From Chryseobacterium sp. KLBC 52 (GTDB lineage: Bacteria; Bacteroidota; Bacteroidia; Flavobacteriales; Weeksellaceae): a stretch of 64,000 bases of DNA. How positions within the stretch are numbered: position 1 is the stretch's first letter; each line of letters opens with the position of its first letter. The notes beneath the pieces are model-generated. The model saw only the letters and a program-made list of their open reading frames with translations. It was not told where the DNA came from and did not search any database. The DNA is taken from NCBI RefSeq assembly GCF_003347605.1, contig NZ_QDFZ01000014.1, positions 62,001-126,000 on the forward strand, given 5' to 3'. Of this stretch, positions 16,512-23,613 are shown piece by piece. Position numbers and translations under genes: made by a program.

Positions 16512-17834
16512 TTATAAAACGCCTGTAATGTTTTGTAGTAAATAATAATTGTTCTGGGCCATAATTTTGGCAGCTTCCAGTTCAAATTTTGTCTGAAGCA
16601 GCTGTATATCTGCATCCAGCAATTCTGTAATAAGAGAAGTCTGGCTGAAATAAGTATTTTTGATAATACGTGCATTTTCCTTTGCCTGCGCAACATTGGC
16701 TTCTGCCACTTTTATCTGTTCCAAAGCTTCCTGGTAACGCAGATAAGCTTCTTTCACCTGTTGTCTCACTTTATCTTCCGTATCTTTGTGTACTTCTTCT
16801 TCTTTCTCAAACTCCAGCTGGGCAGCCTTTACTTTATGGGTGTTATGGTAAAGGGAAGAGATAGAAAACGATGCTTTAATTCCAACGATTCCCAGTGAAT
16901 ACCAATAAGGATTATAGGGATAAAGGAAAATCTGCGGATTGGCATAATAAAATTCACCATACATCCCTATTTTAGGTCTTACATTGGCTTTTACCTGTTT
17001 CAGTTTGATTATACTAAGCGCTGTCTGCTGTTCAGAAACATGGTAATCAAAAGAATGATCCAGTGCCAGCTTGAGATACTCATTATAAGTTGTATTTTCA
17101 TTCCACTGATTAAGCGGTGCGTCAGGGATGACAATCTGCTCATCCGGAATTCCAAGAATAATATTCAGTTTCTGCATGGCGATGAGGATATCATTTTCTA
17201 TGGTCACCAGAGCCATTTTTCTTTTGGAAAGTTCCAGTTCGATCCTTAAAACATCACTTTTTAAAACCACTCCATTTTTATAAAGAGTCTGTATTTCTTT
17301 AAGCTGTGTCTTCTGATCAGTGATGTCCTGTTTGATAAGGTCTCTGAAGATTAATGTTTTCTGTAATTCAAGATAAAGAGCTGCAGTTTTGTAATGAATA
17401 TCAGAAACGGACTGTTCTTTCTGAATATCCTTAATTTTCTGAAGGGTCTGATTTTCCTTAATCTTAAGATTCAGCTTATTTCCACTGTAAATGTTAAGGT
17501 AAAAATCTGCTCCGGCTCTGTACAGCGTATGAATAACTTCATGCTGTGTTGGTTTGGAAAAAATTCCGTTTTCATAGATGGGAATGTTGGACGCTTTTTC
17601 TGCAGAACCTTTGACTTCTATTTCCGGGAGACGCTCTCTTTTGGCATCTTTTACTTCGGCTTCGGCAATGTCTACATTAATGATATTGATTCTGATATGA
17701 CGGCTGTTTTCTTCCGCTTTTTGCCATGCGTCTTTTAGGGAGAGTCGTATGGTATCCTTTGTTGGACTGCCGGTCTGAGCTGATATAGTGGAGGAAATTC
17801 CAAAAATCAGCAATCCGGCGACATAAATTTTCAT
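16512..17834 (-). CDS. TolC-like outer membrane efflux protein
   Basis: The 440-residue precursor begins with a signal peptide (MKIYVAGLLIFGISSTISAQ). It then shows the two long helical repeats of outer membrane factors, with LKDAWQKAEENSRHIRI in repeat one and AYLRYQEALEQIKVAEANV in repeat two. The ATG at 17834 is chosen because it starts the signal peptide; 13 upstream codons of the open frame are not signal-like. The stop codon is four bases before the adaptor start. It is the first gene of the operon, divergent from an AraC-type regulator. Confidence 0.92.
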   Translation of the reverse strand: MKIYVAGLLIFGISSTISAQTGSPTKDTIRLSLKDAWQKAEENSRHIRINIINVDIAEAEVKDAKRERLPEIEVKGSAEKASNIPIYENGIFSKPTQHEVIHTLYRAGADFYLNIYSGNKLNLKIKENQTLQKIKDIQKEQSVSDIHYKTAALYLELQKTLIFRDLIKQDITDQKTQLKEIQTLYKNGVVLKSDVLRIELELSKRKMALVTIENDILIAMQKLNIILGIPDEQIVIPDAPLNQWNENTTYNEYLKLALDHSFDYHVSEQQTALSIIKLKQVKANVRPKIGMYGEFYYANPQIFLYPYNPYWYSLGIVGIKASFSISSLYHNTHKVKAAQLEFEKEEEVHKDTEDKVRQQVKEAYLRYQEALEQIKVAEANVAQAKENARIIKNTYFSQTSLITELLDADIQLLQTKFELEAAKIMAQNNYYLLQNITGVL

Positions 17835-17858
17835 TTGAATTTTTGAATTATTGCACTG

Positions 17859-17866
17859 CAAATTTA
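17859..17866 (-). promoter_or_regulatory. -7 promoter element of the efflux operon
   Basis: The minus strand reads TAAATTTG 24 bases before the TolC-like start codon. The divergent AraC promoter lies about 65 bases away. Confidence 0.5.
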
Positions 17867-17930
17867 TTGGCAATCCGGAAATTTTATTTACCTAAAATAG
17901 TCAACTTTTACATGATTCCGGCCAAATGAT

Positions 17931-17938
17931 TATATTTG
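17931..17938 (+). promoter_or_regulatory. -7 promoter element of the AraC regulator at 17967
   Basis: TATATTTG matches TAnnTTTG and lies 28 bases upstream of the start codon. The short interval shared with the divergent efflux promoter would let one regulator control both. Confidence 0.55.
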
Positions 17939-17966
17939 TATTTTCTTTGGGATTTTAAAATTTTTT

Positions 17967-18779
17967 ATGGGATTAATTGCTGCACTTCCGGACATTGATA
18001 AAGACGATAAAAGTGTATTTGTTATGCACGAAAAATCAGAAAAACTGATTCCTTTTCACAAACATACGAAAGGACAACTGAGCTATGTGGAAGGTGGTAT
18101 CGCCTATATTACGATTGACAACAGGACCTATGTGGTTCCGGCAAGACATTTCTTCTGGATTCCGCAGGGAATGGAACATATTTTAGAGATCGGACATACA
18201 GCAACGGTTCTCCGTTCTCTTTATTTCTATGCTCATGATGATGTCTCAGATCCTTTCTACAGCAGACTGGGCATTTATCCTGCGTCAGAACTTCTGATCC
18301 AGATGATCAAATATTCTGAAATCTGGGATGAAAAGCATGTAACGGCAAAAGATGAAAATTTTGAATTTTTAGTGGCTTTAAAAAAAATCCTCCCAAAAAC
18401 TCACAAACAGCCCTTGCCCATCATCCTCCCCGCCACCCACAACAAACAGATGATGAAAATTGTATCTTATCTGGAATGGAATATCGGGGAAAAATTGACC
18501 CTGTCCAACGTCAGCAGCAGATTTGGTTTGAGTGAGCGTTCTCTTTCGCGGCTTTTCAAAGCAGATATGGATATTTCTTTCCTCCAGTATTTAAAAACAT
18601 TAAGAATCATCAAAGCGATTGAATTGCTTTTAAATACAGACAAACCCATCAATGAAATTGCCGATGATGTGGGCTACAGCTCTATCAGCGCCTTCAGTGA
18701 TACTTTTCATGAGTTTACCCAATCACGACCATCAGATCTTAGAAAGAGTAATAAAGCGACTCAAAATATGATGAATTAA
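17967..18779 (+). CDS. AraC-family regulator, likely of the divergent efflux operon
   Basis: The 270-residue protein has an N-terminal cupin-like sensor with PFHKHTKGQLSYVEGG and a PARHFFWIPQGMEH segment. A C-terminal AraC domain (about 160-265) contains LTLSNVSSRFGLSERSLSRL and INEIADDVGYSSISAFSDTF. The gene is divergent from the outer-membrane-factor, adaptor and MFS operon with 132 bases between starts, the classic arrangement of a local regulator. An unusual Pro-rich stretch (KTHKQPLPIILPATHNKQ) links the two domains. Confidence 0.9.
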   Translation: MGLIAALPDIDKDDKSVFVMHEKSEKLIPFHKHTKGQLSYVEGGIAYITIDNRTYVVPARHFFWIPQGMEHILEIGHTATVLRSLYFYAHDDVSDPFYSRLGIYPASELLIQMIKYSEIWDEKHVTAKDENFEFLVALKKILPKTHKQPLPIILPATHNKQMMKIVSYLEWNIGEKLTLSNVSSRFGLSERSLSRLFKADMDISFLQYLKTLRIIKAIELLLNTDKPINEIADDVGYSSISAFSDTFHEFTQSRPSDLRKSNKATQNMMN

Positions 18780-18817
18780 ACCCATGATAGATGATCTTCA
18801 TCAGATTCAGAAAAAAA

Positions 18818-18862
18818 TAAAAGACTAATTTATCTTTTATTAAAAATATCTTTCTATATTTG
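18818..18862 (+). promoter_or_regulatory. Promoter with inverted-repeat operator of the NO-defence regulator
   Basis: TAAAAGAC (18818-18825) and ATCTTTTA (18832-18839) form an inverted repeat with a 6-base spacer; the arms extend by two further bases on each side. A TATATTTG -7 box follows at 18855-18862, so the repeat covers the -33 region. The same half-sites and spacing recur at 19329 and, weaker, at 20282. The Rrf2 protein encoded just downstream is the natural binder. Confidence 0.7.
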
Positions 18863-18881
18863 TCCCATAAAATTCAGTAAA

Positions 18882-19313
18882 ATGTTTTCAAAAACGTGCG
18901 AATATGCTTTAAGAGCTTTGATCTATATTGCCCAGCAGTCTAAAAATGACAGCAGGGTCGGGATTAAGGACATTTCAAAAAGCATCCATTCACCGGAGCA
19001 TTTTATTGCTAAAATTTTGCAGGATCTGAGCAGAAAAGGATTTGTACAATCTGCCAAAGGTCCGAACGGAGGTTTCTATATGGATCAGAAAAATCTGAAT
19101 ACCTCCATTGCCGATATTGTCAGAGAAATTGACGGAGACAAACTTTTTACCGGCTGCGGACTTGGACTTGATCAGTGTTCGGAAACGCATCCGTGCCCGC
19201 TTCATGATCAGTTCAAAAGTATCCGACAGGATCTTCGAATCATGCTTGAAACCTCAAAAATTCAAATGTTTGTTGATAATCTGGACTTACAGCTTACTCA
19301 TTTGAGGGCTTAA
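18882..19313 (+). CDS. Rrf2-family regulator, NsrR-like (NO-sensing)
   Basis: The 143-residue protein has the Rrf2 winged helix (SKTCEYALRALIYIAQQS, then HSPEHFIAKILQDLSRKGFV and SAKGPNGGFYM). A three-cysteine cluster CGLGLDQCSETHPC, C-x6-C-x5-C, matches the iron-sulfur ligands of NsrR and related sensors. It heads a cluster encoding NO reductase and the RIC repair protein, the usual NsrR targets. It is expected to repress these genes until NO damages its cluster. Cys spacing differs slightly from Bacillus NsrR, so ligand identity is inferred. Confidence 0.88.
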   Translation: MFSKTCEYALRALIYIAQQSKNDSRVGIKDISKSIHSPEHFIAKILQDLSRKGFVQSAKGPNGGFYMDQKNLNTSIADIVREIDGDKLFTGCGLGLDQCSETHPCPLHDQFKSIRQDLRIMLETSKIQMFVDNLDLQLTHLRA

Positions 19314-19328
19314 AAAAATTTAAATAAA

Positions 19329-19350
19329 TAAAAGATAAAAAGATCTTTTA
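19329..19350 (+). promoter_or_regulatory. Second inverted-repeat operator in the NO cluster
   Basis: TAAAAGAT and ATCTTTTA are perfect complements separated by six bases and end 18 bases before the start codon at 19369. Sequence and spacing match the site before the Rrf2 gene. Confidence 0.7.
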
Positions 19351-19368
19351 ATATTAAATAAATTAAAA

Positions 19369-19818
19369 ATGAAATTAGAACTCAAAAATCCTTTAGTGCT
19401 GATGCTGCTGTGCCTGATGACCGGAATGTTTCTGACTATAAGCTTCCTGGAGACACCTTTGAAGTTTCAGGTTCAGGGAATCACCCTTCAGACTGCATTA
19501 GGATTAGGAAAACTCATGTTTGGACTCTCTTCAAAAATACAATGGGGATTTCTTATTGTAATACTGATTCTGATGCTCATCAGCTGGAAAAATTACACTA
19601 AAACTGACTTTATCATTCAGGCTGTTTTATTTTTCATACTTGCTATAGAACAGTTCTGGATGTTGCCCGTATTGGATTCTCGTGTCGATTTACTTTCGTC
19701 AGGAAAAACACTATCTCCAACTCCACTCCACGACTATTTTATTTATGCTGAAACCGCGAAAGCATTAATGCTCATCACAGCAATCATTTTACAATTCAAA
19801 AGAAATACGGTTCAATAA
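19369..19818 (+). CDS. Four-helix membrane protein of unknown function in the NO cluster
   Basis: The 149-residue protein has four hydrophobic segments (about residues 9-28, 55-75, 80-97 and 125-142). Charged or polar residues next to the helices include SFLETPLKF after the first. I do not recognise the family with confidence. It resembles small 4-TM proteins of the DUF4149 kind but that is only an impression. The gene begins right after an operator shared with the Rrf2 gene and ends 14 bases before the cytochrome c gene, so it belongs to the NO regulon. A role in electron delivery or NO handling at the membrane is possible. Confidence 0.75.
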   Translation: MKLELKNPLVLMLLCLMTGMFLTISFLETPLKFQVQGITLQTALGLGKLMFGLSSKIQWGFLIVILILMLISWKNYTKTDFIIQAVLFFILAIEQFWMLPVLDSRVDLLSSGKTLSPTPLHDYFIYAETAKALMLITAIILQFKRNTVQ

Positions 19819-19832
19819 TAACACTATTCATT

Positions 19833-20264
19833 ATGAAAACACCCGTTCAAAATACCATTATTGCATTAGCTTTAGCCACATTATTATTTTCCTGTTCCAA
19901 ACCGGAAACAACTCCCATTCCTCAAGCTGTGCCATATTCTGAACAACAGGTCGTCCAACCACAGCCAGTAGAAAAAGTCCCTGAAGTTTCAGCTTCCAAT
20001 GATGGGTCAAAGCACGAAGGATTGAAGTTAATTGAAGGAACAGATTGCCTTACCTGTCACAAAATAGATTCAAAATTAATAGGCCCTTCTTATCAGGAAG
20101 TTGCTGCAAAATATACGGATGCTGATCTTGATATGCTGGCACAGAAAATCATTGACGGTGGTAAAGGCAATTGGGGCGAAATCCCAATGACTCCTCATGC
20201 AGGATTGAGTAAAGAGAATGCCCAACAGATGGTAAAATATATTTTATCACTCAGAAAACAGTAA
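19833..20264 (+). CDS. Lipoprotein c-type cytochrome
   Basis: The 143-residue precursor has a lipoprotein signal ending LLFSCS (Cys21), a Pro/Gln-rich linker and a class I cytochrome c domain. The haem site CLTCH is at 72-76 and IGPSYQEVAAKY follows. The probable axial Met lies in IPMTPHAGLS. It should sit in the periplasm anchored to a membrane and pass single electrons. Between a 4-TM protein and the RIC/NO reductase genes it may serve NO reduction, although the reductase here is of the quinol type and should not need a cytochrome donor. Confidence 0.88.
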   Translation: MKTPVQNTIIALALATLLFSCSKPETTPIPQAVPYSEQQVVQPQPVEKVPEVSASNDGSKHEGLKLIEGTDCLTCHKIDSKLIGPSYQEVAAKYTDADLDMLAQKIIDGGKGNWGEIPMTPHAGLSKENAQQMVKYILSLRKQ

Positions 20265-20281
20265 AAAAAAATTTAAAATAA

Positions 20282-20303
20282 TAAAAGACAAAAAAGTATT
20301 ATA
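20282..20303 (+). promoter_or_regulatory. Third, weaker copy of the NO-cluster operator
   Basis: TAAAAGAC at 20282-20289 is followed after exactly six bases by GTATTATA, which matches the second half-site at six of eight positions. It ends two bases before the RIC start codon at 20306. Confidence 0.5.
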
Positions 20304-20305
20304 TT

Positions 20306-21031
20306 ATGAATACAAGAACAGACTTTATAGGAAATATGGTGGCTGAAGATTTCAGAACAGCCGCAATTTTTAAAAGACATGGCATTGATTTCTGCTGTAA
20401 AGGTGGAAGAACCATCGAAGAAGCATGCAGTAATAAGAAACTTGCTCCTGAAAAAATTTATGAAGAACTGGAAGCGCTTCCAAAAAATGAAGGTACTTCA
20501 ATCGATTTCAACAGCTGGCCTCTGGACCTTCTGACAGATTATATTGAGAAAACCCATCACCGCTATGTAGAAGAAAAAACTTCTGTTTTGCAGGCATTTC
20601 TTGATAAATTGTGCAAAGTACATGGAGGAAGACATCCGGAACTGTTTGAAATCAATTCTTTATTTAATGAATCAGCACACAATCTGGCTGCCCATATGAA
20701 AAAAGAAGAACTCATTCTGTTCCCGTTTGTAAAAAATATGGTAAAGGCTAAAATATCCGGAGGTTCTCTTCCAAAGCCTCATTTTGGAACCGTAGAAAAT
20801 CCGGTTCATATGATGGAACATGATCACACCATAGAAGGAGACCGCTTCAGAAGGATTGCAGAAATCACCAACGAATATCTTCCGCCTGAAGATGCCTGCA
20901 ATACTTATAAAGTAGCTTTTGCCATGCTTCAGGATTTCGAAAATGACCTGCATCAACACATCCACCTTGAGAACAATATCCTTTTCCCCAAAGCGATCCG
21001 ACTGGAGAAAGAATTTACCGTTGAATCTTAA
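20306..21031 (+). CDS. ric: Iron-sulfur cluster repair di-iron protein (RIC/ScdA/YtfE)
   Basis: The 241-residue protein has the short N-terminal ScdA domain with RHGIDFCCKGG (Cys30-Cys31). A hemerythrin-like di-iron domain follows, with His and Glu ligands in THHRYVEEK, HMKKEELILFPF, MEHDHTIEGD and HIHLENNILFP. RIC proteins repair iron-sulfur centres damaged by NO or oxidants and act in the cytoplasm. The length and motif order are normal. It lies 13 bases upstream of the NO reductase gene and has its own weak copy of the cluster operator. Confidence 0.95.
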   Translation: MNTRTDFIGNMVAEDFRTAAIFKRHGIDFCCKGGRTIEEACSNKKLAPEKIYEELEALPKNEGTSIDFNSWPLDLLTDYIEKTHHRYVEEKTSVLQAFLDKLCKVHGGRHPELFEINSLFNESAHNLAAHMKKEELILFPFVKNMVKAKISGGSLPKPHFGTVENPVHMMEHDHTIEGDRFRRIAEITNEYLPPEDACNTYKVAFAMLQDFENDLHQHIHLENNILFPKAIRLEKEFTVES

Positions 21032-21044
21032 AAATTAATACAGA

Positions 21045-23288
21045 ATGACACCTAAAAAACTTTGGATATGGCTTGCTGTAGTAATGATTGCTTCGTTTGC
21101 GGTTCTTATCTTCTATGGAACTGAAATTTACAGGAAAATCCCACCCATTCCGGACAAAATAATCAGCACAGACGGAACGGTGATTGCAACCGCACAGGAT
21201 ATTAAAGACGGACAGAACGTCTGGCAGTCTATTGGTGGACAAACGGTAGGAAGTATCTGGGGACATGGTGCCTATATTGCTCCGGACTGGACGGCCGATT
21301 ACCTTCACCGGGAATCTGTTCTTCTGCTTGATGAACTGGCGAAAAAGGATTGCAAAGTTTACAAAGAACTTCCGGATGTAGAACAGGCCAAATATCAGGT
21401 ATTGCTGAAAAAAGAACTTCGTACCAATACTTTTAATGAAAGTAAAAATGAAATTGTTTTTTCCCCGGAGCGGGCGGAAGTGCAGAAACAGCTTGCACAG
21501 TATTATTCAAAATTATTCATGAATGATGCTTCCATGGCAAAACTTCGTGACCAGTACGCCATTCCTGAGAATACCATCAAAGACACGGGAAGAATGGCTA
21601 AAATGAATGCTTTCTTTGCTTGGAGTACATGGGTTTGCATCACAGAAAGACCTGGAGATGATGTGACCTATACCAATAACTGGCCGCATGATGAATCGGT
21701 TGGAAACGTTCCTCCCCCTTCACTGCATTTATGGTCAGGGTTCAGCATATTACTTTTATTAGGTTCGGTAGGCCTTTTGGTATTTTATCATGCCAGAAAC
21801 AAAGAGGAAGAAATCAGTGAAGCACTACCGCTCGAAGATCCTCTTCGCAATATGAAACCTACCCCTTCTATGAAAGCCACGTTGAAATACATTTGGGTCG
21901 TTGCACTGCTGATCCTTGTTCAAATGCTTGCCGGTGTAGTTACAGCCCATTACGGTGTGGAAGGAAGCGGATTTTATGGGATTCCCCTGGACCAGTTTTT
22001 ACCACAGTCGGTTTCCAGAAGCTGGCATGTACAGCTAGCAATATTCTGGATTGCCACCTCATGGCTGGCCACAGGACTTTATATAGCTCCTGCAGTTTCA
22101 GGACATGAACCGAAATACCAGAAACTGGGAGTGAATGTATTATTCGGAGCTTTATTGATTGTTGTGCTGGGATCATTAACCGGACAATGGCTTGGTGTGA
22201 TGCAAAAGCTTGGACTGGTGGATAATTTTCTTTGGGGACATCAGGGATATGAATATGTAGAACTGGGAAGGGTATGGCAGATCTTACTGCTTATAGGGCT
22301 CATTCTCTGGTTGGTTTTAATGGTCCGAGCATTACTTCCCGCTTTAAGACGCAAAGACGGAGACCGTCATTTGCTGACCTTATTTACCCTTTCATCTGTA
22401 GCCATTGCGTTATTTTATGGAGCAGGATTAATGTATGGAAGACAAACTCATATGGCCATTGCCGAATACTGGAGATGGTGGGTTGTTCATCTTTGGGTAG
22501 AAGGATTTTTTGAAGTTTTTGCAACGGTAGTGGCTGCATTTTTATTTACAAGACTGGGATTATTAAGGCTGAAATCTGCCACCAGTGCTGTTTTATTTTC
22601 TACTATTATCTTTCTTGGCGGAGGAATTCTGGGGACATTCCACCATTTGTACTTCAGTGCTACTCCTACCGCTGTGTTGGCTTTAGGAGCTACTTTCAGT
22701 GCGCTTGAAATTGTTCCGCTTGTTCTGATAGGCTTTGAAGCCTACCAAAATTATCAACTGAGTAAATCAACCCCATGGATTCAGGCTTACAAATGGCCTA
22801 TCTATTGTTTCATTGCCATGTGTTTCTGGAATTTCCTTGGTGCAGGGATCTTCGGGTTTGCCATCAATCCTCCTATTGCATTGTACTATATCCAGGGATT
22901 GAATACCACTGCGGTACATGGTCATGCAGCCTTGTTCGGAGTTTATGGAATTCTGGGAATCGGATTAATGATGTTTGTTTTGCGAGGACTTTATCCAGAC
23001 CGTCAGTGGAACGATAAATTAATTGGCTGGGCTTTCTGGATGATTAATATCGGATTACTGGTGATGGTAACCATCAGTCTTCTTCCAATAGGCATCATGC
23101 AGTCTGTTGCCTCTATAAAAGAAGGTTATTGGTATGCACGTTCTGCAGAGTTCATGCAGACGGACATTATGCATTTTCTGAGATGGATGCGTGTGCCGGG
23201 AGATATTTTGCTGGCTGCCGGGGAACTGCTTTTAGTAGTTTTCATTATCGGACTGAAATTTGGATGGTCGTTGAAAGAAAAACGATAG
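21045..23288 (+). CDS. norZ: Quinol-dependent nitric oxide reductase (qNOR)
   Basis: The 747-residue single-chain enzyme carries the N-terminal extension of qNOR: a first membrane helix, then a soluble domain with QNVWQSIGGQTVGSIWGHGA. The haem-copper-oxidase-like 12-helix core follows. Core landmarks include SRSWHVQLAIFW, EYWRWWVVHLWVEGFFEVFA, GTFHHLYFS and HGHAALFGVYG, which hold the haem and non-haem-iron ligands and the characteristic Glu residues. It reduces two NO to N2O using quinol at the inner membrane. With RIC and the NsrR-like regulator it forms an NO-detoxification operon; no nitrite reductase is in view, so the role is probably defence. Confidence 0.96.
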   Translation: MTPKKLWIWLAVVMIASFAVLIFYGTEIYRKIPPIPDKIISTDGTVIATAQDIKDGQNVWQSIGGQTVGSIWGHGAYIAPDWTADYLHRESVLLLDELAKKDCKVYKELPDVEQAKYQVLLKKELRTNTFNESKNEIVFSPERAEVQKQLAQYYSKLFMNDASMAKLRDQYAIPENTIKDTGRMAKMNAFFAWSTWVCITERPGDDVTYTNNWPHDESVGNVPPPSLHLWSGFSILLLLGSVGLLVFYHARNKEEEISEALPLEDPLRNMKPTPSMKATLKYIWVVALLILVQMLAGVVTAHYGVEGSGFYGIPLDQFLPQSVSRSWHVQLAIFWIATSWLATGLYIAPAVSGHEPKYQKLGVNVLFGALLIVVLGSLTGQWLGVMQKLGLVDNFLWGHQGYEYVELGRVWQILLLIGLILWLVLMVRALLPALRRKDGDRHLLTLFTLSSVAIALFYGAGLMYGRQTHMAIAEYWRWWVVHLWVEGFFEVFATVVAAFLFTRLGLLRLKSATSAVLFSTIIFLGGGILGTFHHLYFSATPTAVLALGATFSALEIVPLVLIGFEAYQNYQLSKSTPWIQAYKWPIYCFIAMCFWNFLGAGIFGFAINPPIALYYIQGLNTTAVHGHAALFGVYGILGIGLMMFVLRGLYPDRQWNDKLIGWAFWMINIGLLVMVTISLLPIGIMQSVASIKEGYWYARSAEFMQTDIMHFLRWMRVPGDILLAAGELLLVVFIIGLKFGWSLKEKR

Positions 23289-23364
23289 TATGAATGGTTC
23301 AAATCTCATAGAATTTTTAATCTTTTAAATTTGATGATTTTTACATTACTTCAATTTAATTTTT

Positions 23365-23530
23365 AACGCAAAGGAATAATATCATTATGCTTATTTAAGG
23401 AAGCGAAGAAGAGCGACTTTGTCGCGGATGAAGCCTTATGGTAATACATTCGCTTAAAAATGATCAATGAAATTGATCAAACCTCTTTGCTCCTTTAAAA
23501 TCATAAGAATTATAAATAAAACTTTGCGTT
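23365..23530. repeat. MITE-like or REP-like structured element, 166 bases
   Basis: The element is bounded by perfect 9-base inverted repeats, AACGCAAAG (23365-23373) and CTTTGCGTT (23522-23530). Inside are nested pairs AAGCGAA/TTCGCTT (23401-23407 and 23449-23455) enclosing a GCGAC/GTCGC hairpin (23413-23425). A separate 8-bp hairpin TGATCAAT/ATTGATCA lies at 23461-23479. It has no coding capacity. The layout fits a non-autonomous mobile element or a structured RNA. Confidence 0.55.
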
Positions 23531-23570
23531 TATAAAATGAGATTTTATTCATTCATTCTGATTTATATTA

Positions 23571-23604
23571 AAAAAGCCTTTAAATTAAATATTTAAAGGC
23601 TTTT
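23571..23604. terminator. Bidirectional terminator between qNOR and GT117 genes
   Basis: AAAAGCCTTTAAAT pairs with ATTTAAAGGCTTTT around a short loop, with A and T runs outside. It can serve both convergent genes. Confidence 0.85.
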
Positions 23605-23613
23605 ATTTAAGTT

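Larger units (their letters stand above)
23289..23613. other. Intergenic region holding a structured repeat and a terminator
   Basis: This 325-base convergent interval contains no gene. Most of it is the inverted-repeat-bounded element at 23365-23530, followed by a bidirectional terminator at 23571-23604. Confidence 0.7.
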
